In this document: one piece after another, positions 25,699 to 33,709 of the stretch | Position numbering within the stretch: position 1 is the first letter of the stretch | Layout of the letters: each line of letters begins with the position of its first letter | Origin: Acidobacteriota bacterium | GTDB taxonomy: Bacteria; Acidobacteriota; Terriglobia; Acidiferrales; UBA7541 | Reading direction: 5' to 3' | Assembly: GCA_003225295.1 (NCBI GenBank) | Contig: QHYZ01000126.1 | Location: forward strand, 1 to 54,065 | DNA: 54,065 bases | Translations under genes and position numbers: made by a program | Notes under the pieces: model-generated | Told to the model about the DNA's origin: nothing | The model's database searches: none | The model's input: the letters and a program-made list of their open reading frames with translations, nothing else

Positions 25699-26601
25699 AT
25701 GAAAAAGTTGCACTTTTTGGTTGCCCTTACGACCAATGACAACGATTACCAGATCGAACAGGCGCAATCCGCGCAGCAGATGGCCCGCAAACTGGGGGCG
25801 GAAGTCCAGATCGTTTATGCGGATAATGACGCGATTACCCAGAGCACCCAGATCCTGAAAGCCATTCAGGTTGCCGAGGATAAGAGGCCGGACGCCGTTG
25901 TTTTTGAGCCCGTCGGTGGCACAGCTCTGCCCCAAGTCGCCCGCGCGGCCGCATCCGTCGGTATCGGATGGGCCGTGCTGAATCGCGATGCCAGCTACAT
26001 TCCAGAAATGCGCAAGTCGTCTTCCGCCCCCATTTTCGGAGTGAGCTCCGACCATCTCGAAATTGGCCGGATCCAGGGCCGTCAGTTTGCAGCCCTCCTG
26101 CCCCATGGCGGTGCGATCCTCTATATTCAAGGACCGGCGGAGAATTCCGCGGCCAAGGAGCGTGCCCTTGGGATGCAGGAGACAAAACCATCCAACATTC
26201 ACGTCACCGCGCTGCGAGCGCAATGGACAGAGGAGAGCGCCCAGCGAGCCGTCCGTTCCTGGCTGAAACTGATCACATCGCAAAGGGCCGCCATCGACTT
26301 GATTGGCGCACAGGATGATTCGATGGCCCTCGGTGCCAGGAAAGCCTTTGAAGAATTGGCGAACGAATCGGAACGGGAGCGCTGGCTGAAACTGCCCTTC
26401 ACCGGCTGTGACGGCTTACCCAAGACAGGTGAGGCCTGGGTGCGCAGTGGACTGTTGGCCGCGACCGTCTTTGTTCCTCCCAATACCGGGCAGGCCATCG
26501 AGATGATCTTCCAGGCCATTCAGAACGGGAAAAAGGCCCCTGAGCGCGCCCTAACCGTACCCGTCTCCATCCCCGCCCTGAATGAGTTGAAGAAGCGCTA
26601 G
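25699..26601 (+). CDS. Sugar-binding-fold protein (Peripla_BP_4 type) without signal peptide
   Basis: 300 residues from the ATG at 25699 (MKKLHFLVALTTNDNDYQ); ATGs at 25660 and 25669 are alternatives. The fold is that of ribose/galactose-binding proteins and LacI effector domains: FLVALTTNDNDYQIEQAQSA, a middle DAVVFEPVGGTALP, and the hinge-like SSDHLEIGRIQGRQFAALLP. No signal peptide or lipobox precedes the fold and no DNA-binding domain is attached, so it is probably cytoplasmic. No ABC permease or ATPase gene lies nearby. It could be a ligand sensor or a domesticated binding protein heading the sugar-oxidation cluster. Role uncertain. Confidence 0.78.
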   Translation: MKKLHFLVALTTNDNDYQIEQAQSAQQMARKLGAEVQIVYADNDAITQSTQILKAIQVAEDKRPDAVVFEPVGGTALPQVARAAASVGIGWAVLNRDASYIPEMRKSSSAPIFGVSSDHLEIGRIQGRQFAALLPHGGAILYIQGPAENSAAKERALGMQETKPSNIHVTALRAQWTEESAQRAVRSWLKLITSQRAAIDLIGAQDDSMALGARKAFEELANESERERWLKLPFTGCDGLPKTGEAWVRSGLLAATVFVPPNTGQAIEMIFQAIQNGKKAPERALTVPVSIPALNELKKR

Positions 26602-26684
26602 CCGTGGTTCCCGATTTTATACTTTTTGCTTGTCCACCCTTCCCCAGTTCCGGATCAAGTTCAATAGAAAAACGATTTGCCTGC

Positions 26685-26712
26685 TTGCCGAGGCCATACA
26701 TCGTCGTATAAT
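26685..26712 (+). promoter_or_regulatory. Promoter of the sugar isomerase / GMC operon
   Basis: TTGCCG (26685-26690), 16-bp spacer and a perfect TATAAT (26707-26712). The predicted start near 26719 gives a 46-base leader before the ATG at 26765. A weak palindrome with central CG (26696-26709) overlaps the -10 box. Confidence 0.6.
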
Positions 26713-26764
26713 ACTGCCCACTCAAAGGGGGCTCACTCGATTGCTGCGTTTGCCGAGGAGACGC

Positions 26765-27895
26765 ATGATGAAACAACCCAAGAACTCGGCCATCGGCCGG
26801 AGGGAGTTTTTGGCTGCCACCAGCGGCCTGCTGGCGGTCACAGTTCCAGGGGCTGAAATGATCGCCCACGCGGCAAATACCGAGAGCCCGCTTCCAAGCT
26901 TTCCCGTACCCCAGCCTGCCGGTAACTTACATAAGATTCCCATCGGCGTGTTTGACCCGGTCTATGACCACCTCTCCCTCGACGCCATGCTGGACAAGGT
27001 CAGCGCCCTGGGCCTGGAAGCCATGGAGATCGGCACGGGAGGCTATCCGAACAATCCCCACTGCCCCCTGGACGACCTCATCGACGACCGGGGTAAGGCC
27101 AAAGCTTGGTTGAAAAAGTTTGAAGACCGGGGAATTCACGTCGCTACTCTCAGTTGTCATGGGAACCCCATCCATCCTGATGCCAAGCATGCCCAGAGAG
27201 ACATCGATACGTTCCACAAGACCGTTCGCCTCGCCGAAATTCTCGATGTAAGAGTCATCGTCGGCTTTTCCGGCTGCCCGGGCGGAACTCCACAGGATAC
27301 CCAGCCGAATTGGATCACCTATCGCTGGCCTCCCGAATATGCCAAGATGCAAGATTGGCAGTGGAAAGAGAAGGTCGTTCCGTACTGGAGGGATGCCGCG
27401 AAGTTCGCCCGCGAGCACGGCGTCAAGCGCCTCGCCCTGGAGATGCACCCGAACTTCGTGGTCTATAATCCTCGCACCCTCATGAAGCTCCGCGAGGCCG
27501 CCGGCGAAGAAATCGGTGCAAACTGCGATTTGAGCCACCTCTTTTGGCAGGGCTGTGATCCTGTCGAAGTCATCCACTTTCTGGGCAAACAGGGCGCCCT
27601 TTTCCACGCGCACATGAAGGACACCGTTTTCTTTGCCGAGAACGTCAATAAGTACGGAGTGCTGAACTTTGCGTTTGAAACCAGTGAACTTGACCTGGCC
27701 TCGGAGACTTTCCGTGCCGTCGGCTATGGCCACAGCGCCAGCCTCTGGAAGTCGATCATCAAAGCGTACATGGACGTTGGCTTCGAAGGCATTCTTAGTA
27801 TTGAAAATGAAGATCCCATTCTCGCGGGAGAGGTGGGGGTCGAGCGCGCCGCTTATGTTTTGAAAAACGTGCGTAAAGAGCTTTTGGGTGAATAA
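26765..27895 (+). CDS. Tat-exported sugar phosphate isomerase/epimerase-like TIM-barrel protein
   Basis: 376 residues from the ATG at 26765 (GGAG upstream). The N-terminus has a Tat-like signal (GRREFLAATSGLLAVTV). The body is an AP-endonuclease-2/xylose-isomerase-like TIM barrel. Metal-ligand motifs appear in order: LEMH (Glu, His), NCDLSH (Asp, His), FHAHMKD (His) and SIENED (Glu). Family members isomerise or epimerise sugars, including 3-keto sugars. It is the first gene after the TATAAT promoter and precedes the subunit-3/GMC genes by 73 bp, so it probably acts on products of sugar oxidation in the periplasm. The exact substrate is not inferable. Confidence 0.87.
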   Translation: MMKQPKNSAIGRREFLAATSGLLAVTVPGAEMIAHAANTESPLPSFPVPQPAGNLHKIPIGVFDPVYDHLSLDAMLDKVSALGLEAMEIGTGGYPNNPHCPLDDLIDDRGKAKAWLKKFEDRGIHVATLSCHGNPIHPDAKHAQRDIDTFHKTVRLAEILDVRVIVGFSGCPGGTPQDTQPNWITYRWPPEYAKMQDWQWKEKVVPYWRDAAKFAREHGVKRLALEMHPNFVVYNPRTLMKLREAAGEEIGANCDLSHLFWQGCDPVEVIHFLGKQGALFHAHMKDTVFFAENVNKYGVLNFAFETSELDLASETFRAVGYGHSASLWKSIIKAYMDVGFEGILSIENEDPILAGEVGVERAAYVLKNVRKELLGE

Positions 27896-27968
27896 TATGC
27901 TTTGCCGCCCTGAAGTTCGGCGGCCCGAACAAAATAATCTGTATGTAAGAACAGGTCGGGGAGGATCT

Positions 27969-28568
27969 ATGCAACGGCGTGAAGCGCTGAAGTTGCTTTT
28001 GGCCGGCGGCGTGTTGCCGGGACTACGCACTGATCTTTTTGGCTTCTTCCGCGATGCCCATCCCGCTTCCGGATACGCGTTGCGCACCCTGAGTCCCAAT
28101 CAGAACGACATGGTCGTCGCGATGATCGATCACATTATTCCTGCCACGGATACGCCCGGTGCCCGAGCGGCGCGCGTCAATGAATTCATCGACGTCATCC
28201 TCAGCGAATGGGCCACTGCCGACGAACGCCAGAATTTTCTCTCCGGTCTCGCCGATGTTGACAAGCGGAGCAACGAGCTTTTTGGAAAAGACTTCGTCGT
28301 TGCGTCCCCGGCGCAACAGCTGACCCTTCTGCTCGCCATGGACGACGCCGTCTCCGCCGAGCGCAGCCGCCGGACGCGTCACTCTTCCGATTCTTCGGAC
28401 GAGCGGGATACACAGCTGAAGGGCAGCTTCTTCTCCGTCTTCAAGAACATTACCCTCCACGGTTATTACACTTCCGAAATCGGATTCACTCAAGAATTGA
28501 AGCTCCAGATCATTCCCGGTGCGCAGCATGGTTGTTTGCAGGTTGGCCCCGGACTTGGGGACGCCTGA
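27969..28568 (+). CDS. Gluconate 2-dehydrogenase subunit 3 family protein (copy 1)
   Basis: 199 residues from the ATG at 27969 (GGAGGA upstream). The N-terminus is Tat-like (MQRREALKLLLAGGVLPGL). The core matches the small subunit of membrane flavoprotein dehydrogenases: MVVAMIDHIIPATDTPGA, the spacer with FIDVILSEW, and the terminal FKNITLHGYYTSEIGF. Known relatives bind the GMC catalytic subunit and assist its Tat export and maturation, as in glucose 3-dehydrogenase. It lies 15 bp upstream of GMC 1, its likely partner. Confidence 0.87.
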   Translation: MQRREALKLLLAGGVLPGLRTDLFGFFRDAHPASGYALRTLSPNQNDMVVAMIDHIIPATDTPGARAARVNEFIDVILSEWATADERQNFLSGLADVDKRSNELFGKDFVVASPAQQLTLLLAMDDAVSAERSRRTRHSSDSSDERDTQLKGSFFSVFKNITLHGYYTSEIGFTQELKLQIIPGAQHGCLQVGPGLGDA

Positions 28569-28583
28569 AAGCGAGGAGCGACT

Positions 28584-30269
28584 ATGCCGACTGCACCCTA
28601 CGACGCGATTATTGTTGGCTCGGGAATTACCGGGGGCTGGGCCGCGAAAGAACTTACTGAAAAAGGCCTGAACACGCTGGTCCTCGAAGCTGGCCGCACC
28701 ATCGTTCCGGAGCGCGACTACGTCGAGCACGTTCCCATCTGGGAGCTGAAGTATCGCGACTGGGACAATCGCGCCGAACGCGAGCGCACCCAGCACATCC
28801 AGCGCGAGTGCTACTACGCATGCGACGAATACTCCCATCAGTTTTTTGTTAGCGACGCGGACAATCCCTATTCCTCGGCCCCCGGAAAACACTTTTCCTG
28901 GATTCGCGGCCGCCAGGTGGGCGGCAAATCCATCACCTGGGGACGGCAGAGCTATCGCTGGAGCGATCTCGACTTTGAGGCCAACCTGAAAGAGGGAATC
29001 GGAGCGGATTGGCCTATCCGCTATGCGGATCTCGCGCCCTGGTACGACTACGTCGAAGAGTTTGCCGGCATCAGCGGCCAGGCCGAAGGCTTGCCGCAAC
29101 TCCCTGACGGAAAATTCCTCCCGCCGATGGAGATGACTTGCGTGGAATTGGATCTCCGCGATGCCCTCGCCAAACATTTCGACGACCGCATGATGACCAT
29201 CGGCCGCTCTGCGGTGCTCACGCGCGTCCACAAGGGACGCGCCGCATGCCACTACTGCGGGGTTTGCCATCGTGGGTGCATCACCCAGTCTTACTTCAGC
29301 AGCCTGAATTCGACGCTACCCGCCGCGCAAAAAACTGGCCGCCTCACCATCCGCCCATACAGCGTCGTTCACAGCCTCAACTTCGATCCTCAAACGCGCC
29401 GCGTTAGCAGTGTGCGGGTCATCGATGCGCAATCCAAGAACGCGCTTGAATTCAAGGGCCGCATCTTTTTCATTTGCGGTTCGACGCTGGAATCCACTCG
29501 CATTCTTCTCAATTCCGCCACACCGGAATTTCCCAACGGCCTTGCTAACTCCAGCGGCGAACTCGGCCACAATCTGATGGATCACCACATGGGCAGCGGC
29601 GCTAGCGGCGAAATGCCCGGCCACGAAGACAAAATGCCCTTTGGTAATCGCCCCAACGGCATCTATATCCCCCGCTTTCGAAACGTGAAAACAAAACACC
29701 GCGATTTTCTCCGCGGCTACGGCTACCAGGGCGGCGGGAGCCGCGAAGGCTGGACTCGCGGCATGCATATGACCGGCCTGGGGGCCGAGTTTAAAAATTC
29801 TCTGAAGATGCCCGGCCCGTGGCACGTGAGTATCGGCGGTTTCGGCGAGTGCCTGCCCAATCACAATAATTACGTCGAAGTCGACAAGGAAAAACTCGAC
29901 GCCTGGGACATCCCCACACTGAAAATTCACTGCGATTGGAGCGACAACGAACGGGCCATGTCCAAGGATATTGCCAGCCAGGCTGCGGAGATGCTGGCCG
30001 CCGCCGGCGCCAAGGGCATCGACGTTAGGCAGAAAATCACTCCGCCTGGTCTGGCCATCCACGAAATGGGCACGGCGCGGATGGGCCGCGATCCGAAAAC
30101 TTCCGTGCTCAACGAGCACAATCAAGCGCACGAGGCGAAGAATCTATTTCTCACCGATGGTGCCTGCATGGCGTCTTCCTCCTGTGTTAACCCTTCGCTC
30201 ACTTACATGGCTTTGACCGCGCGCGCTTGTGATTTCGCCGTTTCTGAAATTAAGAAGAACAATCTGTAA
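28584..30269 (+). CDS. GMC-family flavoprotein dehydrogenase with Fe-S motif (GMC 1)
   Basis: 561 residues. FAD-binding Rossmann motif GSGITG (12-17) sits in DAIIVGSGITGGWAAKEL. The GMC active-site pair is His493 (IHEMGTARMG) and Asn536 (CVNPSLTYM). A cysteine cluster, CHYCGVCHRGC, places Cys222, 225, 228 and 232 in CX2CX2CX3C spacing, as in ferredoxins; related FAD dehydrogenases carry a Fe-S cluster in this position. No signal peptide of its own, so export would be by hitch-hiking with the Tat-borne subunit 3. The family includes glucoside 3-dehydrogenases, which oxidise C3 of sugars and pass electrons to cytochrome c. Substrate inferred from context only. Confidence 0.88.
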   Translation: MPTAPYDAIIVGSGITGGWAAKELTEKGLNTLVLEAGRTIVPERDYVEHVPIWELKYRDWDNRAERERTQHIQRECYYACDEYSHQFFVSDADNPYSSAPGKHFSWIRGRQVGGKSITWGRQSYRWSDLDFEANLKEGIGADWPIRYADLAPWYDYVEEFAGISGQAEGLPQLPDGKFLPPMEMTCVELDLRDALAKHFDDRMMTIGRSAVLTRVHKGRAACHYCGVCHRGCITQSYFSSLNSTLPAAQKTGRLTIRPYSVVHSLNFDPQTRRVSSVRVIDAQSKNALEFKGRIFFICGSTLESTRILLNSATPEFPNGLANSSGELGHNLMDHHMGSGASGEMPGHEDKMPFGNRPNGIYIPRFRNVKTKHRDFLRGYGYQGGGSREGWTRGMHMTGLGAEFKNSLKMPGPWHVSIGGFGECLPNHNNYVEVDKEKLDAWDIPTLKIHCDWSDNERAMSKDIASQAAEMLAAAGAKGIDVRQKITPPGLAIHEMGTARMGRDPKTSVLNEHNQAHEAKNLFLTDGACMASSSCVNPSLTYMALTARACDFAVSEIKKNNL

Positions 30270-30283
30270 GGAGAAAGCGTCGA

Positions 30284-31987
30284 ATGCCCCAAGTGATCCG
30301 GTCTCCAAAACTGTACGATGTATGCATCATCGGCTCCGGCGCCGGCGGAGGCATGGCGGCGAAGATTCTCACCGAGGGCGGCCTGAACTGCGCCCTGCTG
30401 GAAGCCGGGCCGAACGTCACTCCCGAAAAAGATTTCAAGATGCTCATGTGGCCGTACGAATTGCCGCACCGCGGCGCCGGGGTGGGCGGAACCGCACGGG
30501 AGAATTTCAGCGAGTTCCTCGCACCCAACGGGGCCTGGGAGATTGATGGCGAGCCCTATACTTCGGCGCCGGGCGCAAATTTCCAGTGGTTCCGCTCGCG
30601 CATCGTCGGTGGCCGTACCAATCATTGGGGCCGCATTGCCTTGCGGTTTGCTCCCATCGACTTCAAATCCGGCTCGCGCGACGGTCTCGGCGACGACTGG
30701 CCGATTACCTACGAAGACCTCGCGCCTTATTACGACAAAACCGAAGCTTACATTGGCGTATTTGGAACAAAAGAAAATGTTTCGAGCGCACCCGATGGTG
30801 TTTTTCTCCCGCCGCCTAAGCCGCGCTGTACGGACATCCTGGTCAAGAAAGCGTGTGACAAGCTCAACATTACTTGCATTCCGGCGCGGCTCGCGATTTT
30901 GACGAAATCGGTGAATGGCAGACTGCCATGTCACTACTGCGGGCAATGCGGGCGCGGCTGCATTACCGCGTCGAATTTCAGCTCGAGCCAGGTGCTGCTT
31001 CCTCCGGCCCTGAAAACGGGGAAGCTGACGCTGATTACCGGGGCGATGGCCCGCGAGATTCTTGTCAGCAAAGACGGCAGAGCCGAGGGCGTCTCCTACA
31101 TTGACAAAGCGACGCGTTCGGAGAAGCGCGTAAACGCGCGCGCGATTGTCGTGGCCGCAAGCGCCTGCGAATCCGCGCGCCTCTTGCTGAACTCCAAATC
31201 CTCCGCCTTTCCAAACGGTATCGCTAACTCCTCCGGCACTGTCGGCAGATATCTCACCGACTCCGTCGGTAGTGACGGCCACGGCCACATCCCTGCGCTG
31301 GAGAAAATTCCACCGCACAATCACGACGGCGTCGGCGGAATGCACATGTACGTACCATGGTGGAAATTTGACCGCAAGAACGATTTCCCGCGCGGATACC
31401 ACATCGAATTCGGGGGTGGCCCGAACATGCCCGGCGTGGGCATGTTTGATGGACTCTGTCACGACGAAGAGGGTTACGGCGCAAAGCTGAAGAAGCGCGC
31501 CCGCCAGGTTTACGGCACATACATCGGCTTCTCTGGCCGCGGCGAAATGCTGCCCAATCCGGATACCTACTGCGAGATCGATCCTGACGTCGTGGACCAG
31601 TGGGGGATTCCGGTGCTGCGCTTCCACTTCAGGTGGACCGATTACGAGTTGCTCCAGGCCAAGGATATGCAGGAAACCTTCCGCGCCATTGTTGAAGCCA
31701 TGGGCGGCGAATACCGGACCAAAAGTTCCATCCACGGGGAGTATCCCTTCGGCATTCAGATGGGTGGAAAAATCATTCATGAAGTTGGCACCGCCCGCAT
31801 GGGTGCCGATCCGAAGACGTCCGTGCTCAACGGCTTTTGCCAGGCCCACGACCTGAAGAATTTGTTTGTCACCGATGGCGCACCGCTGGTAACCAATCCG
31901 GACAAAAATCCGACGCTGACAATCATGGCCCTCGCCTGGCGCGCTTCCGAGTATCTTTTGGAGGAGGCCAAGAAAGGCAACTTGTAG
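30284..31987 (+). CDS. GMC-family flavoprotein dehydrogenase with Fe-S motif (GMC 2)
   Basis: 567 residues, AAGGAG upstream, 14 bp after GMC 1. FAD motif GSGAGG near residue 14 in DVCIIGSGAGGGMAAKIL. Active-site pair His499 (IHEVGTARMG) and Asn542 (DKNPTLTIM). The cysteine cluster CHYCGQCGRGC gives Cys216, 219, 222 and 226 with the same CX2CX2CX3C spacing as GMC 1. The two proteins are diverged paralogues; the middle part, which shapes the substrate pocket, is least alike. A second subunit-3 gene follows, so each GMC probably has its own small subunit. Confidence 0.88.
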   Translation: MPQVIRSPKLYDVCIIGSGAGGGMAAKILTEGGLNCALLEAGPNVTPEKDFKMLMWPYELPHRGAGVGGTARENFSEFLAPNGAWEIDGEPYTSAPGANFQWFRSRIVGGRTNHWGRIALRFAPIDFKSGSRDGLGDDWPITYEDLAPYYDKTEAYIGVFGTKENVSSAPDGVFLPPPKPRCTDILVKKACDKLNITCIPARLAILTKSVNGRLPCHYCGQCGRGCITASNFSSSQVLLPPALKTGKLTLITGAMAREILVSKDGRAEGVSYIDKATRSEKRVNARAIVVAASACESARLLLNSKSSAFPNGIANSSGTVGRYLTDSVGSDGHGHIPALEKIPPHNHDGVGGMHMYVPWWKFDRKNDFPRGYHIEFGGGPNMPGVGMFDGLCHDEEGYGAKLKKRARQVYGTYIGFSGRGEMLPNPDTYCEIDPDVVDQWGIPVLRFHFRWTDYELLQAKDMQETFRAIVEAMGGEYRTKSSIHGEYPFGIQMGGKIIHEVGTARMGADPKTSVLNGFCQAHDLKNLFVTDGAPLVTNPDKNPTLTIMALAWRASEYLLEEAKKGNL

Positions 31988-32090
31988 CGTCGGGAATCGA
32001 AGAAGAAGAGAAAATAACCTCGAGGCGCAGAGCTCGCAGAGAAGAGAAGCCAAGAACAGAGACGAAGAGAGAAGAGGGAGCGGGCAGGAC
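31988..32090 (+). other. Purine-rich 103-bp leader
   Basis: The gap between GMC 2 and subunit 3 copy 2 is largely A and G on the + strand, with repeated GAGAAG/GCAGAG units. It includes the ribosome-binding region (GGGAGCGGGCAGG). It looks like a low-complexity interspersed spacer repeat inserted in an otherwise tight operon. Confidence 0.5.
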
Positions 32091-32687
32091 ATGGTGAATG
32101 AAGGCATAACACGACGCGATATCTTGAGGACACTGGCGGTGGGAGCGGTGGGTGGGTCGGTGCTGCAGGTGATTCCGGCGAAGGCCGCCGAGTACATCCA
32201 CCAGATGGTGCACAAAGAGAAGGCTGCGGCGCCGGCAGGGAAGTATAGTCCGAAATATTTTTCCGCCCCGCACTACGCCACGCTGATCGCTTTGTGCGAC
32301 TTCATCATTCCCAAGGACGAAAAATCCGGCGGCGCGGTCGAGGCCGGCGCGCCGGAATTCATTGATCTGCTCACCAGCGAGAACCCCGAATATCAATTGA
32401 AGCTCGGCGGCGGGCTCTTCTGGCTCGATGGTTTCTGCACCGACCGTCACGCCAACGTCTTTGTGGAGTGCACGCCGGAACAGAAGAAAGAAGTTCTGGA
32501 TCTGATCGCCTTCCGGAAAAACGCGAAGCAGGATGCTGCACTCAGCCAGGGCGTGGCGTTCTTCTCTTTTCTCCGCCGCCTTACCTGCGACGGCTTCTAC
32601 ACCAGCAAGATCGGTATCGCCGACCTTGGCTATATCGGCAACACGTCGGTCCGCGAATTCCCCGGCTGCCCACCTGTGCCGGACTGA
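32091..32687 (+). CDS. Gluconate 2-dehydrogenase subunit 3 family protein (copy 2)
   Basis: 198 residues with a clear twin-arginine signal (ITRRDILRTLAVGAVGGSVLQ). Core motifs: LIALCDFIIPKDEKSGGAVEAG, PEFIDLLTSENPEY and the terminal TCDGFYTSKIGIADLGYIGN. It is the natural partner of GMC 2, though a purine-rich gap separates them. The Tat signal here is more canonical (RRD) than in copy 1 (RRE). Acts as export escort and structural subunit in characterised relatives. Confidence 0.9.
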   Translation: MVNEGITRRDILRTLAVGAVGGSVLQVIPAKAAEYIHQMVHKEKAAAPAGKYSPKYFSAPHYATLIALCDFIIPKDEKSGGAVEAGAPEFIDLLTSENPEYQLKLGGGLFWLDGFCTDRHANVFVECTPEQKKEVLDLIAFRKNAKQDAALSQGVAFFSFLRRLTCDGFYTSKIGIADLGYIGNTSVREFPGCPPVPD

Positions 32688-33017
32688 GGGCCGTCATCCG
32701 CACGGTCTGACCCGTAAGATGTGATCTCTCCAAAGAAACAAGGGGAATGGCTGCGCCACTCGATGTAGATCCCTCTAGCGGTATGCTCCTGGGAACGGAT
32801 TTCCCTCTTCGGAAATCTGGTTAACGGCAACACTCATGTTCCTTGTAAGTGCTGATTCTAAATGGCCTAGGGGAGGGCCGGATTTCGAAAGAGTTGTGGA
32901 AATCTGTTGAAAAGTCGAACGCCACCTGGTGCGGTTCCGCTCATCACAAGTTCCTTTTGAAAAACGAGCCGCAATATCCGCCACGCTTATCTTTTTTGCC
33001 AAGCAGGTGCCCGGGTT
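32688..33017. other. 330-bp stretch without an intact gene
   Basis: Frames are short and no family is recognisable. A minus-strand ATG near 33002 begins MAKKISVADIAARFSKGT, slightly like a LacI-type DNA-binding N-terminus, but without continuation. The segment runs directly into the serine-hydrolase relic and probably is rearranged DNA. Confidence 0.4.
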
Positions 33018-33473
33018 CTATTTGCGTTTCACTGGAGCCAGGCACTGTCTGAGGGCGGCTCCGTGCCCAAGGAAATCCGCGATCAGATGTTCAAGCCGGG
33101 AATGAACCATTGGGGATACGGATGGTTCGTGACGAAAATGGCGCCGGGCGAGCCAGGCGCGGGCACCACGCTCGAGGAAATGTGTGGCGACATGCCGGGA
33201 AATTATTTTTCCTGGATCCTCCGGTATCCGGAGCGAAACGTCTATGGGTCCACGGAACGATTGGAACAAAACATTCAGGCGATACTTTACGACATGGAAC
33301 CAAAGATGCCACGACGAAGCGCGAAGGATCTGGCGGCGCAGGCATGGTTGGTGCCGGAGGCATGGGCCGAGTCACATCGCATGCAGAGTGCGCTTGTCGG
33401 TCTTTTCGCCGTAGCGGTGATCCGGCAGGCGGCGCGCCGAAGGAGAAGAACCGGAATTCCAAACCAGGCTTGA
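33018..33473 (+). pseudogene. C-terminal fragment of a serine hydrolase (beta-lactamase/PBP-like)
   Basis: From about 33018 the frame reads WSQALSEGGSVPKEIRDQMF, then GYGWFVTK, and later GDMPGNYFSWILRYPERNVY, all typical of the last third of class-C beta-lactamase-like serine hydrolases. The N-terminal SxxK and YxN active-site elements are missing and no upstream frame supplies them. Past about residue 85 the sequence changes to a basic, unlike tail (RRSAKDL, RRRRRTG). A GTG at 33063 could still start translation, but the product could not be a hydrolase. Confidence 0.7.
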
Positions 33474-33709
33474 ATCGAGAGCGCGATTCGCCTTCTGCCG
33501 CGAGGCGGATTCAGATCGCGTCACGTCCCCCTTACGCTTGTCAGGCATCTGCGTTCCAACCGGGGCTTCCATCGAGGAGAAGAAATCATGATCCAGCGGC
33601 TTTTCCTGTTGATGGGGTTGGGTATGGCTCTTCGCGTTGCGGCGCGCGCACAGGAATCTCCGAAGGCGGAATTGTTCCCTACATAAGAAGTGGACGACTT
33701 GAAGACGCC

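Noticed and set aside
30203-32215. A 670-codon minus-strand frame across GMC 2.
   Set aside because: Antisense shadow of two well-supported genes; no coherent domains.
6581-32712. A 17-base near match between 6581-6597 and the complement of 32696-32712 (one mismatch).
   Set aside because: Several such matches are expected by chance in 54 kb compared with itself on both strands; no longer similarity extends from it.
32775-33002. Minus-strand frame starting MAKKISVADIAARFSKGT, resembling a LacI-type DNA-binding start.
   Set aside because: Similarity is limited to about 15 residues and lacks the conserved turn; too weak to call a second LacI relic.
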